Source: Mesorhizobium plurifarium (GTDB lineage Bacteria; Pseudomonadota; Alphaproteobacteria; Rhizobiales; Rhizobiaceae). From it: a DNA stretch of 53,120 nt. This document shows, one piece after another, positions 23,446 to 30,730 of this stretch. The notes under the pieces were generated by a model that did not search any database, was not told where the DNA came from, and worked only from the letters and a program-made list of their open reading frames with translations. Where the stretch lies: the NCBI GenBank assembly GCA_000824785.1, contig CCNB01000012.1, positions 796,913 to 850,032 of the forward strand. Reading direction: 5' to 3'. The position numbers were made by a program, and so were the translations under genes. Every line of letters begins with the position of its first letter. Within the stretch, counting starts at the first letter, position 1.

Positions 23446-26358
23446 ATGAACATCAAGGCCGACTTCCCGACACTCATCGAAGAGATCGACTACGGAACAC
23501 CGGAGTCGAAGGCGACGAAGCGGGTCACGCTCACCGTCGACGGGCAGAGCATCACGGTGCCTGAGGGCACGTCGATCATGCGCGCGGCGATGGAAGGCGG
23601 GATCGAGATCCCGAAGCTCTGCGCCACCGACATGCTGGACTCCTTCGGCTCCTGCCGCGTCTGCCTGGTCGAGATCGAAGGGCGCGGCGGCACGCCGGCC
23701 TCCTGCACGACGCCGGTTGCCGAGGGCATCGTGGTGCGCACGCAGTCGGAGCGGCTCGACGCGATCCGCCGCGGCGTCATGGAGCTCTATGTCTCCGACC
23801 ATCCGACCGGCTGGAACGAGAAGGCCGGCACCGGCGCCAGCGAGTTCGACGCGGTGGCGAAGTCGGTCGGTCTCACCGAGAACCGCTACGGCGTCGAAGG
23901 CCGCAACCACGTCAAGCAGGAGAACGGCGTCGCGCCCGGCCATGGCTCATTGGCCGTCGATTATATCGCCCGCGACGAATCCAACCCCTATTTCACCTAC
24001 GACCCGGCGCAGTGCATCGTCTGCTCACGCTGCGTGCGCGCCTGCGAAGAGGTGCAGGGCACCTTCGCGCTGACCATCGAGGGCCGCGGCTTCGAATCGC
24101 GCATGGTCGCCGGGATGCATGAGGACTTCATCGCTTCCGAATGTGTCTCCTGCGGCGCCTGCGTGCAGGCCTGCCCGACCGACGCGCTACGCGAGAAGAC
24201 GGTGCTCGAAAAGGGCATGCCGGAGCGCTCGGCCGTCACCACCTGCGCCTATTGCGGCGTCGGCTGCTCGTTCAAGGCCGAGGTGAAGGATGACGAGGTC
24301 ATCCGCATGATGCCCTACAAGGACGGCCAGGCAAACCACGGCCATTCCTGCGTCAAGGGCCGTTTCGCCTATGGCTACGCCACCCACAAGGACCGCATCC
24401 TGTCGCCGATGATCCGCGAGAAGATCACCGATCCGTGGCGCGAGGTGTCGTGGGAAGAGGCGATCGCGCACACGGCGAAGGAATTCCGCCGCATCCAGTA
24501 TCAGTATGGACGCACCGCGATCGGCGGCATCACCTCCTCGCGCTGCACGAACGAGGAGACCTATCTCGTTCAGAAGCTGGTGCGGCAGGGCTTCCGCAAC
24601 AACAATGTCGACACCTGCGCCCGCGTCTGCCACTCGCCGACCGGTTACGGGCTCGGCCAGACCTACGGTACTTCGGCCGGCACGCAGGATTTCGATTCCG
24701 TCGAATTCACCGACGTCGCCGTCATCATCGGCGCCAATCCGGCTTCCGCCCACCCGGTGTTCGCCTCGCGGCTGAAGAAGCGGCTGCGCCAGGGCGCCAA
24801 GCTGATCGTGCTCGATCCGCGGCGCACCGAGATGGTCAAGTCGGCGCATGTCGAGGCCGACTATCACCTGCCGCTGAAGCCCGGCACCAATGTGGCGGTG
24901 CTGACGGCGCTGGCGCATGTCATCGTCACCGAGGGTCTGTTCGACGAAGCCTTCATCCGCGAACGCTGCGATTGGGCCGAGTTCCAGGACTGGGCATCCT
25001 TCGTCGCGCTGCCGGAAAACAGCCCCGAGGTTGTCGGCAAGCTGTCCGGCGTCGACCCGGAAGCCATCCGGGGTGCCGCGCGGCTCTACGCCAAGGGCGG
25101 CAACGGCGCGATCTATTACGGCCTCGGCGTCACCGAGCACAGCCAGGGATCGACCACGGTGATGGCGATCGCCAATCTCGCGATGGCCACTGGCAACATC
25201 GGCCGTCCGGGCGTCGGCGTGAACCCGCTGCGCGGCCAGAACAATGTGCAGGGCTCCTGCGACATGGGCTCGTTCCCGCATGAGCTGCCGGGCTACCGCC
25301 ACATCTCGGGCGACGCGGTGCGCGACATCTATGAGAGCCTGTGGGGCGTGAAGCTGGACGAAGAGCCCGGCCTGCGCATTCCCAACATGCTGGACGCCGC
25401 CGTCGACGGCTCGTTCAAGGGCATCTACATCCAGGGCGAGGACATCCTGCAGTCCGATCCGGACACCAAGCATGTCGCCGGCGGCCTCGCCGCGATGGAA
25501 TGCGTGGTCGTGCACGACCTCTTCCTCAACGAGACGGCGAACTACGCTCATGTCTTCCTGCCGGGCTCGACCTTCCTCGAGAAGGACGGCACCTTCACCA
25601 ATGCCGAGCGCCGCATCAACATGGTGCGCAAGGTGCTGGAGCCGAAGGCGCGCTACGCCGACTGGGAAGCGACGCAAGAGCTTGCCCGGGCCATCGGGCT
25701 CGACTGGAACTACACGCATCCGTCGCAGATCATGGACGAAATAGCCAAGACGACGCCGAGCTTTGCCGGCGTCTCGTTCGAGCTGCTCGATCGCGTCGGC
25801 TCGGTGCAGTGGCCGTGCAACGAAAAGGCGCCGCTTGGCACGCCGATCATGCATGTCGACGGCTTCGTGCGCGGCAAGGGCAAGTTCATCCGCACCGAAT
25901 ATGTGGCGACGGACGAGCGGACCGGCCCGCGCTATCCGCTGCTGCTCACCACCGGACGTATCCTGTCCCAGTACAATGTCGGCGCGCAGACAAGGCGCAC
26001 CGGAAACATCGCCTGGCATGCCGAGGACCGGCTGGAAATCCATCCGCATGACGCCGAAGTCCGCGGCGTCCGCGACGGCGACTGGGTGCGGCTGGCGAGC
26101 CGCTCCGGTGAAACGACGCTGCGCGCGCTGATCACCGACCGCGTCTCGCCCGGCGTCGTCTACACGACGTTCCACCATCCGGACACGCAGGCCAACGTGA
26201 TCACCACCGACTTCTCGGACTGGGCGACCAACTGTCCGGAATACAAGGTCACCGCCGTGCAGGTGGCGCCGTCCAACGGCCCGACCGACTGGCAGAAGGA
26301 CTATAACGAACAGGCCAAGCAGAGCCGCCGTATCGCTCCGCTGGCGGCAGCGGAGTAG
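23446..26358 (+). CDS. fdsA: NAD-dependent formate dehydrogenase alpha subunit (molybdenum catalytic subunit)
   Basis: The 970-residue catalytic subunit, which oxidises formate to CO2 at a bis-MGD molybdenum site. It carries an N-terminal [2Fe-2S] domain (C59, C70, C73, C87), two ferredoxin-type [4Fe-4S] motifs (C190-C200 region CIVCSRCVRAC; C233-C243 region CVSCGACVQAC), and the proximal cluster C267-C302 (CAYCGVGC, later SCVKGR). The molybdenum ligand is cysteine C395 followed by H396 (DTCARVCHSP), so selenocysteine is not used. The His-Cys3 cluster seen in relatives after the [2Fe-2S] domain is absent: SDHP (H119) is followed by no cysteine until C190. ATG has AGGAG upstream. Confidence 0.95.
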   Translation: MNIKADFPTLIEEIDYGTPESKATKRVTLTVDGQSITVPEGTSIMRAAMEGGIEIPKLCATDMLDSFGSCRVCLVEIEGRGGTPASCTTPVAEGIVVRTQSERLDAIRRGVMELYVSDHPTGWNEKAGTGASEFDAVAKSVGLTENRYGVEGRNHVKQENGVAPGHGSLAVDYIARDESNPYFTYDPAQCIVCSRCVRACEEVQGTFALTIEGRGFESRMVAGMHEDFIASECVSCGACVQACPTDALREKTVLEKGMPERSAVTTCAYCGVGCSFKAEVKDDEVIRMMPYKDGQANHGHSCVKGRFAYGYATHKDRILSPMIREKITDPWREVSWEEAIAHTAKEFRRIQYQYGRTAIGGITSSRCTNEETYLVQKLVRQGFRNNNVDTCARVCHSPTGYGLGQTYGTSAGTQDFDSVEFTDVAVIIGANPASAHPVFASRLKKRLRQGAKLIVLDPRRTEMVKSAHVEADYHLPLKPGTNVAVLTALAHVIVTEGLFDEAFIRERCDWAEFQDWASFVALPENSPEVVGKLSGVDPEAIRGAARLYAKGGNGAIYYGLGVTEHSQGSTTVMAIANLAMATGNIGRPGVGVNPLRGQNNVQGSCDMGSFPHELPGYRHISGDAVRDIYESLWGVKLDEEPGLRIPNMLDAAVDGSFKGIYIQGEDILQSDPDTKHVAGGLAAMECVVVHDLFLNETANYAHVFLPGSTFLEKDGTFTNAERRINMVRKVLEPKARYADWEATQELARAIGLDWNYTHPSQIMDEIAKTTPSFAGVSFELLDRVGSVQWPCNEKAPLGTPIMHVDGFVRGKGKFIRTEYVATDERTGPRYPLLLTTGRILSQYNVGAQTRRTGNIAWHAEDRLEIHPHDAEVRGVRDGDWVRLASRSGETTLRALITDRVSPGVVYTTFHHPDTQANVITTDFSDWATNCPEYKVTAVQVAPSNGPTDWQKDYNEQAKQSRRIAPLAAAE

Positions 26359-26360
26359 TC

Positions 26361-27191
26361 TTGGCCGCGCGCCGCAAAGCGACGACGCAAATATCGCGGC
26401 TGGCGCATCGCGCCGGCGGCACCGTTGCCGCGAGCCGCATGGTGCCGGAAGAGACGCCGGTGGCGTTCTCGTTCGCCGGCACCACCCATGCGGTGATGAT
26501 GGCAAGCCCGGCGGATTTCGAGGATTTCGCGCTCGGCTTCTCGCTGACCGAAGGCATCGTTGCCGACCCAGCGGAGATCGAGGCGATCGAGGTCGAGGAG
26601 CTCGGCGCCGGCATCGATATCCAGATCCGGCTGAAGGACCAGGCCAACACGCGCTTCCAGGCGCGGCGGCGCAGGCTCGCCGGGCCGGTCGGCTGCGGGT
26701 TGTGCGGCATCGAATCCATCGAGGAGGCGATGCGCTCGGTCGACGCCGTCGGTGCGTCGAAGCTTACGCTTGAATCCGAAGACGTCATCCGTTCGGTCAA
26801 GCTCCTGTCGAAGCAGCAGCCGCTGCACATCGAGACCGGCGCGGTGCACGCCGCCGGTTTCTACGTCCCAGGCAAAGGCATCGTGATGGCGCGTGAGGAT
26901 GTCGGCCGCCACAACGCGCTCGACAAGCTTGCCGGCGCGCTGGCCAAGGCCGGCATCGATGGCGCCAGCGGCGCCGTCGTGGTGACCTCGCGCGTCTCGG
27001 TCGAGATGGTGCAGAAGACAGCGGCCATTGGTGCTCCGATCATCATGGCGGTCTCGGCGCCGACCGCGCTCGCCATCCGCACGGCAGAGGCCGCCGGCAT
27101 GACGCTGGTGGCGCTGGTGCGCGGGGACGATTTCGATATTTTCACCCACCCCGAACGGGTGGTTTCCGGAGTTGCCAAGCATGTCGCATGA
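26361..27191 (+). CDS. fdhD: Formate dehydrogenase accessory sulfurtransferase FdhD
   Basis: A 276-residue accessory protein that transfers sulfur to the molybdenum cofactor before it is inserted into FdsA. The essential cysteine pair is C112 and C115 in GPVGCGLCGIES. HAAGFYVPGKGIVMAREDVGRHNALDKL is the conserved central region. The start is TTG at 26361, two bases after the fdsA stop, with GGAG five bases upstream. In other fds operons it is called fdsC. It overlaps the next gene by eleven bases. Confidence 0.94.
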   Translation: MAARRKATTQISRLAHRAGGTVAASRMVPEETPVAFSFAGTTHAVMMASPADFEDFALGFSLTEGIVADPAEIEAIEVEELGAGIDIQIRLKDQANTRFQARRRRLAGPVGCGLCGIESIEEAMRSVDAVGASKLTLESEDVIRSVKLLSKQQPLHIETGAVHAAGFYVPGKGIVMAREDVGRHNALDKLAGALAKAGIDGASGAVVVTSRVSVEMVQKTAAIGAPIIMAVSAPTALAIRTAEAAGMTLVALVRGDDFDIFTHPERVVSGVAKHVA

Positions 27192-27495
27192 CGAAGACCA
27201 CATCGCCAGCACCAAGGAAAAGCTGGTGCGCATGGCCAACCAGATCGCCACCTTCTTCCACTCGAAGCCGCGCGAGGAAGGCATCGCCGGCGTTGCCGAG
27301 CACATCAACAAGTTCTGGGAGCCCAGGATGCGGCGTCAGTTCTTCGAGCTGCTCGACGGCGACGCGGAGGATTTCGACGAGCTGGTGCTTGCCGCCTCGC
27401 CCAAGATCAAGCGGCCGCAGACGCCGCAGCAGGCCGATGCGGACCTGGGTTACGTCAGACCTGCCGAGGCCGCGGGCGCCACGCCCCGGAAATAG
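27181..27495 (+). CDS. fdsD: Formate dehydrogenase delta subunit
   Basis: A 104-residue small subunit of fds-type formate dehydrogenases. The region KLVRMANQIATFFHSKPREEGIAGVAEHINKFWEPRMRRQF is the family core. It binds FdsA/FdhD and supports cofactor insertion or complex stability. The ATG at 27181 lies inside the end of fdhD. It is the last gene of the operon; about 120 bases follow before the next gene, and I see no clear terminator hairpin. Confidence 0.93.
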   Translation: MSHDEDHIASTKEKLVRMANQIATFFHSKPREEGIAGVAEHINKFWEPRMRRQFFELLDGDAEDFDELVLAASPKIKRPQTPQQADADLGYVRPAEAAGATPRK

Positions 27496-27618
27496 GCCGG
27501 ACAAACTCCCGTTCGCCGAACGTCTTATATTCCCGCTTTCTAAAGTTCTTCTGCCTTAGACGGACCATTTCTGCTATGGTCGGCGACAGGAAATCGTCTG
27601 GCCGGGCGGGTAGTTTGC

Positions 27619-29172
27619 GTGAGGCCGATCGAGACCAGATACGCGCGCAGCGGAGAGGTGCGGATCGCCTATCAGGTGGTCGGCCAGGGTGCGTTCGACC
27701 TGGTCTTCGTGCCGGGCTTCATCTCCAATCTGGATCTGCATTGGGAAGACGAAGGCTACAGCCGCCTGTTGAAACGGCTTTCCGCCTTCTCGCGGCTGAT
27801 CCTGTTCGACAAGCGCGGCACCGGGCTTTCCGACCGCGTCGACAGCCGCCTCCTGCCCAGTCTGGAGACCCGCATGGACGACGTGCGCGCGGTGATGGAC
27901 GCCGCCGGCAGCGGCCGGGCGGCGATCCTCGGCGCCTCGGAAGGCGCGCCGATGGCGATGCTGTTCGCCGCCACCTATCCGGAGCGGACGCGGGCGCTCG
28001 TGCTTTATGGCGGCTATGCGCATTTCCACAGATGGGTGATGCCGCCGGAGCGTCTGGAAGCCTTCATCGAGATGGCGGAGACATCGTGGGGCACTGGCGC
28101 GACCTTGCCCAATTTCGCGCCGGGCCGGGTCGACGACGCTCATTTCGCCCAATGGTGGGCCCGGTTCGAGCGATTGTCGGCCAGCCCGACGGCCGCGGCA
28201 GCGCTTGCCCGCATGAACGCCGATATCGACGTGCGCGATATCCTGGCGATGATCAGCGCGCCGACGCTGCTCATCCATCGCCGCAACGACGCGCGGGTCG
28301 ACCCCGACGCCAGCCGCTTCCTTGCAAAGAAGATCCCGCATGCCCGGCTGGTCGAGATAGCGGGGCGCGATCATCCGATCTGGACCGGCGATGTCGATCG
28401 CGTGGCCGACCTGATCGAGGAATGTCTCACCGGGGAACCCGCGGTAGCCGACACCGAGCGCGTGCTGGCGGCGCTGCTGGTGACGCGGATCTATGACACG
28501 GCCAAGCTCGGCGACCGCATGTGGAGCGAGCGCAGCCAGCGCTTCCAGGAAACCTGGCGACTTTTGGTCGGGCGCCACGGCGGACGCGCGGCCGGCACGC
28601 ATGGCGAATTGATGGTGTCGCGCTTCGACGGACCGGCGCGCGCCATACGCTGCGCCGCGGCGCTGCGCGAGGCGGCGCAGCAGATCGGCGTGGCGAGCGC
28701 GCAAGGCGCGCATGTCGGCGAGATCGAAATGCGCGGCCAGCCGGTCGGGCTGACCGCGCGGGTGACCATGCAGCTCGCCGCCCATGCGCGGCGCGGCGAC
28801 ATCCTGGCCTCGCGGCTGGTCGCCGATCTCGCGGTGGGCTCCGGCCTGCATTTCGTCGATGCCGGCCGCGTCAGCCTCGATGAGCTGGATGAGCCTGTGC
28901 CGGTGGTTCTGGCGACGTCGGAGCAGCATCTGGAGCCGGCCTGCCGGCCCAAGGGAAGGCCGGCCGAGCCGATGGCGCTGACGGCGCGGGAAAGCGAGGT
29001 GGTGAACCTGATCGCCGACGGCAAGAGCAATGCCGCGATCGCCGCGGCGCTCAGCCTCAGCGAGCACACGGTCAAGCGGCACGTCGCCAACATCCTGCTC
29101 AAGCTCGACCTGCCGTCGCGGGCGGCGGCGGCGGCTTTTTCGGCGAGGCATGCTGGCCCGGACGGGCCATGA
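27619..29172 (+). CDS. Alpha/beta hydrolase - degenerate class III cyclase - LuxR HTH fusion regulator
   Basis: A 517-residue three-domain protein. Residues 1-270 are an alpha/beta hydrolase with S107 in GASEGA, D224 in HRRNDARVD and H252 in GRDHP, so the triad is intact. Residues 280-435 resemble a class III nucleotide cyclase (FDGPARAIRCAAALR, HVGEIEMRGQPVG, LAVGSGLHFVDAG), but the two metal aspartates are lost: the FTDI motif reads VTRI (R290) and the GDG motif reads HGE (328-330). Residues 453-510 are a LuxR helix-turn-helix (LTARESEVVNLIADGKSN). It probably senses a small ester or lactone-like ligand and controls the three genes after it; this role is inferred. The GTG start has no strong ribosome site. 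Confidence 0.87.
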   Translation: MRPIETRYARSGEVRIAYQVVGQGAFDLVFVPGFISNLDLHWEDEGYSRLLKRLSAFSRLILFDKRGTGLSDRVDSRLLPSLETRMDDVRAVMDAAGSGRAAILGASEGAPMAMLFAATYPERTRALVLYGGYAHFHRWVMPPERLEAFIEMAETSWGTGATLPNFAPGRVDDAHFAQWWARFERLSASPTAAAALARMNADIDVRDILAMISAPTLLIHRRNDARVDPDASRFLAKKIPHARLVEIAGRDHPIWTGDVDRVADLIEECLTGEPAVADTERVLAALLVTRIYDTAKLGDRMWSERSQRFQETWRLLVGRHGGRAAGTHGELMVSRFDGPARAIRCAAALREAAQQIGVASAQGAHVGEIEMRGQPVGLTARVTMQLAAHARRGDILASRLVADLAVGSGLHFVDAGRVSLDELDEPVPVVLATSEQHLEPACRPKGRPAEPMALTARESEVVNLIADGKSNAAIAAALSLSEHTVKRHVANILLKLDLPSRAAAAAFSARHAGPDGP

Positions 29173-29281
29173 GAGCCATGGCGCTTTCGGGGGAAGCGCC
29201 CGGAGCGCCGCAAGCAGTACGAATTCTTCCCATGCAGGGCCGGGCGATGTCGCCGTGACGGCACTGCGAATGGAGGATGAA

Positions 29282-29755
29282 ATGCTGAAACTCAGTCGCA
29301 AGATCGGATTGCTGGTATTTGCCGCGGGCGCATTGCTGGCCGTCACCCCGGCGCATGCCGAAGACGCGTCGGCCACTGCCGCCTACAAGGACATCCAGGC
29401 CACGCTCGGCTCGGTGCCCGACATGTTCAAGACACTTCCCGACGTCGCCGTTGCCGGCGCCTGGGCCGAGATCAAGGGCGTCCAGCTCAACCCCAACACC
29501 GCGCTCAACGGCAAGACCAAGGAGCTGATGGGTCTGGCGGTCGCCTCGCAGATCCCCTGCCAGTACTGCATCTATTTCCACACGCTGGCGGCCAAGGCCA
29601 ACGGCGCCAGCGACGAGGAGATCAAGGAGGCCGTGGCGATGGCGGCGATCGTGCGCCACTGGTCGACGATGCTCAACGGCGGCCAGGTCGATCTCGCCAC
29701 CTTCAAAAAGCAAACCGACGACCTGTTCGCGGCAGTCAAAGCCAAGTCGCAGTGA
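29282..29755 (+). CDS. Exported carboxymuconolactone decarboxylase/AhpD-like protein
   Basis: A 157-residue protein with a Sec signal peptide (MLKLSRKIG, hydrophobic core, cleavage after AHA at about 26) followed by an AhpD-like domain. The redox site is C93-C96 with H100 (IPCQYCIYFH), as in alkylhydroperoxidase D. Most family members are cytosolic, so a secreted copy suggests a periplasmic peroxidase, reductase or decarboxylase. ATG at 29282 has GGAGGA five bases upstream; an in-frame ATG at 29270 overlaps that site. It is the first of three small genes after the hydrolase-LuxR regulator. Confidence 0.87.
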   Translation: MLKLSRKIGLLVFAAGALLAVTPAHAEDASATAAYKDIQATLGSVPDMFKTLPDVAVAGAWAEIKGVQLNPNTALNGKTKELMGLAVASQIPCQYCIYFHTLAAKANGASDEEIKEAVAMAAIVRHWSTMLNGGQVDLATFKKQTDDLFAAVKAKSQ

Positions 29756-29831
29756 ACGAAATCCTGCCCGGCGAAGGCCGGGCAGCCCCCACGTCAACCG
29801 CCCGATCGAAGACGGGCATATGGAGGATGAC

Positions 29832-30194
29832 ATGCTGACCAAGACAGGAAACGTAGACGGCGCGGCGATCAAGAAGGCGATCGAAGGCCGCGACGGCAAG
29901 CTCTTGTCGAGCTTCTACACCGACGACGCGCTGGTGCGGGTGATCGACCGCAACAATCCGCCGAGCAAGCCGCGCGAGATCCGCGGCCGCGCGGCGATCA
30001 GCACTTTCTGGGACGACATCTGCAGCCGGGCCATGACCCACAAGGTCGACACCACGATCGCCGAGGGCGACAGCCTCGCCTTCACCCAGGCCTGCGCCTA
30101 CCCGGACGGCACGAAGGTGTTCTGCGCGGCGATGCTGGAGCTGAAGGGTGGCCGCATCGCGCGGCAGACCGTCGTGCAGGCCTGGGACGAGTAG
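29832..30194 (+). CDS. SnoaL/NTF2-like protein
   Basis: A 120-residue cystatin-like cone (NTF2-like) protein. The start MLTKTGNVDGAAIKKAIEGRDGKLLSSFYTDDALVRVID is typical of SnoaL-like polyketide cyclase relatives, as is the later IRGRAAISTFWDDICSR. Members act as cyclases, isomerases or ligand-binding proteins. Its translation start region is nearly identical to that of the preceding gene (GGAGGATGA then ATGCTGA). It is likely in one transcript with its neighbours. Confidence 0.83.
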   Translation: MLTKTGNVDGAAIKKAIEGRDGKLLSSFYTDDALVRVIDRNNPPSKPREIRGRAAISTFWDDICSRAMTHKVDTTIAEGDSLAFTQACAYPDGTKVFCAAMLELKGGRIARQTVVQAWDE

Positions 30195-30242
30195 CGGGCA
30201 GATCAACAGCGGCCTCGGCCGCAAATTTGGAGGAGAAGGAAG

Positions 30243-30557
30243 ATGTTCAGCGCCAGATGGCAGATAGACGCGAAGTTCGGGCACAAGCAGACGGCACTCG
30301 AGCTGATGCGAAAATGGGAACGCGAGATCGGTTCGCAGGTCGGCATCGCCGACCTGGGATTCCAGATCATGACCGGCTCTATCGGCGCGCGGGAAGCGAC
30401 GATCGAATCCCACCACCAGGTCAAGAGCCTCGCCCAACTGGAAGAGTTCTTCGCCAAGATCGCCAGGATCGAGGCGCACGCCAAATGGGGCAAGGAGCTG
30501 GAGCCTTATGTGGTGTCGGGCACCAGCCTCTGGCAGATCTTCCGGATCGTCGAGTAG
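30243..30557 (+). CDS. Small protein of unknown function, possibly ABM-like fold
   Basis: A 104-residue protein starting MFSARWQIDAKFGHKQTALELMRKWEREIGSQ. Its alternating strand-helix pattern (FSARWQIDAKFG, then a helix, then GFQIMTGSIGAREATIESHHQV, then a helix LAQLEEFFAKIAR) suggests a dimeric alpha/beta barrel such as ABM or NIPSNAP, but I do not recognise the exact family. GGAGGAGAAGGA precedes the ATG. It is the last gene of the small cluster and is followed by a repeat element. Confidence 0.75.
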   Translation: MFSARWQIDAKFGHKQTALELMRKWEREIGSQVGIADLGFQIMTGSIGAREATIESHHQVKSLAQLEEFFAKIARIEAHAKWGKELEPYVVSGTSLWQIFRIVE

Positions 30558-30559
30558 CA

Positions 30560-30725
30560 CCTCTACCTCTCCCCTTGTGGGAGAGGTAGGATTGCCCCGA
30601 ATTGCTCTTCGCAATTCGGCTGGCAATCCGGGTGAGGGGTAAGCCGGTGCCAAGCTGGAACACCCCTCATCCATCTCGGCGCTACGCGCCGGTCCCCCTT
30701 CTCCCACAGGAGGAGAAGGGGGAGC
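30560..30725. repeat. Rhizobial-type palindromic intergenic repeat
   Basis: A mosaic of three hairpins between convergent genes. The first is CTACCTCTCCC, loop CTTGT, GGGAGAGGTAG (30563-30589). The second pairs GATTGCC-CCGAATTGC with GCAATTCGG-GGCAATC (about 30590-30627). The third has CCCCCTTCTCC paired with GGAGAAGGGGG near 30695-30722. Related elements occur near 35080 and at the right end of the window. The layout is that of RIME-like mobile repeats common in rhizobia. It could act as a two-way terminator. Confidence 0.75.
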
Positions 30726-30730
30726 CCGGC

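Noticed and set aside
24620..24640. Possible selenocysteine in formate dehydrogenase
   Set aside because: The active-site codon is TGC for cysteine (C395), and no in-frame TGA exists in fdsA.
24187..26505. A 772-codon open frame on the minus strand across fdsA
   Set aside because: It is the antisense shadow of fdsA. High GC at third positions of the real gene removes stops on the other strand, and the translation is Arg/Gly/His-rich with no recognisable domain.
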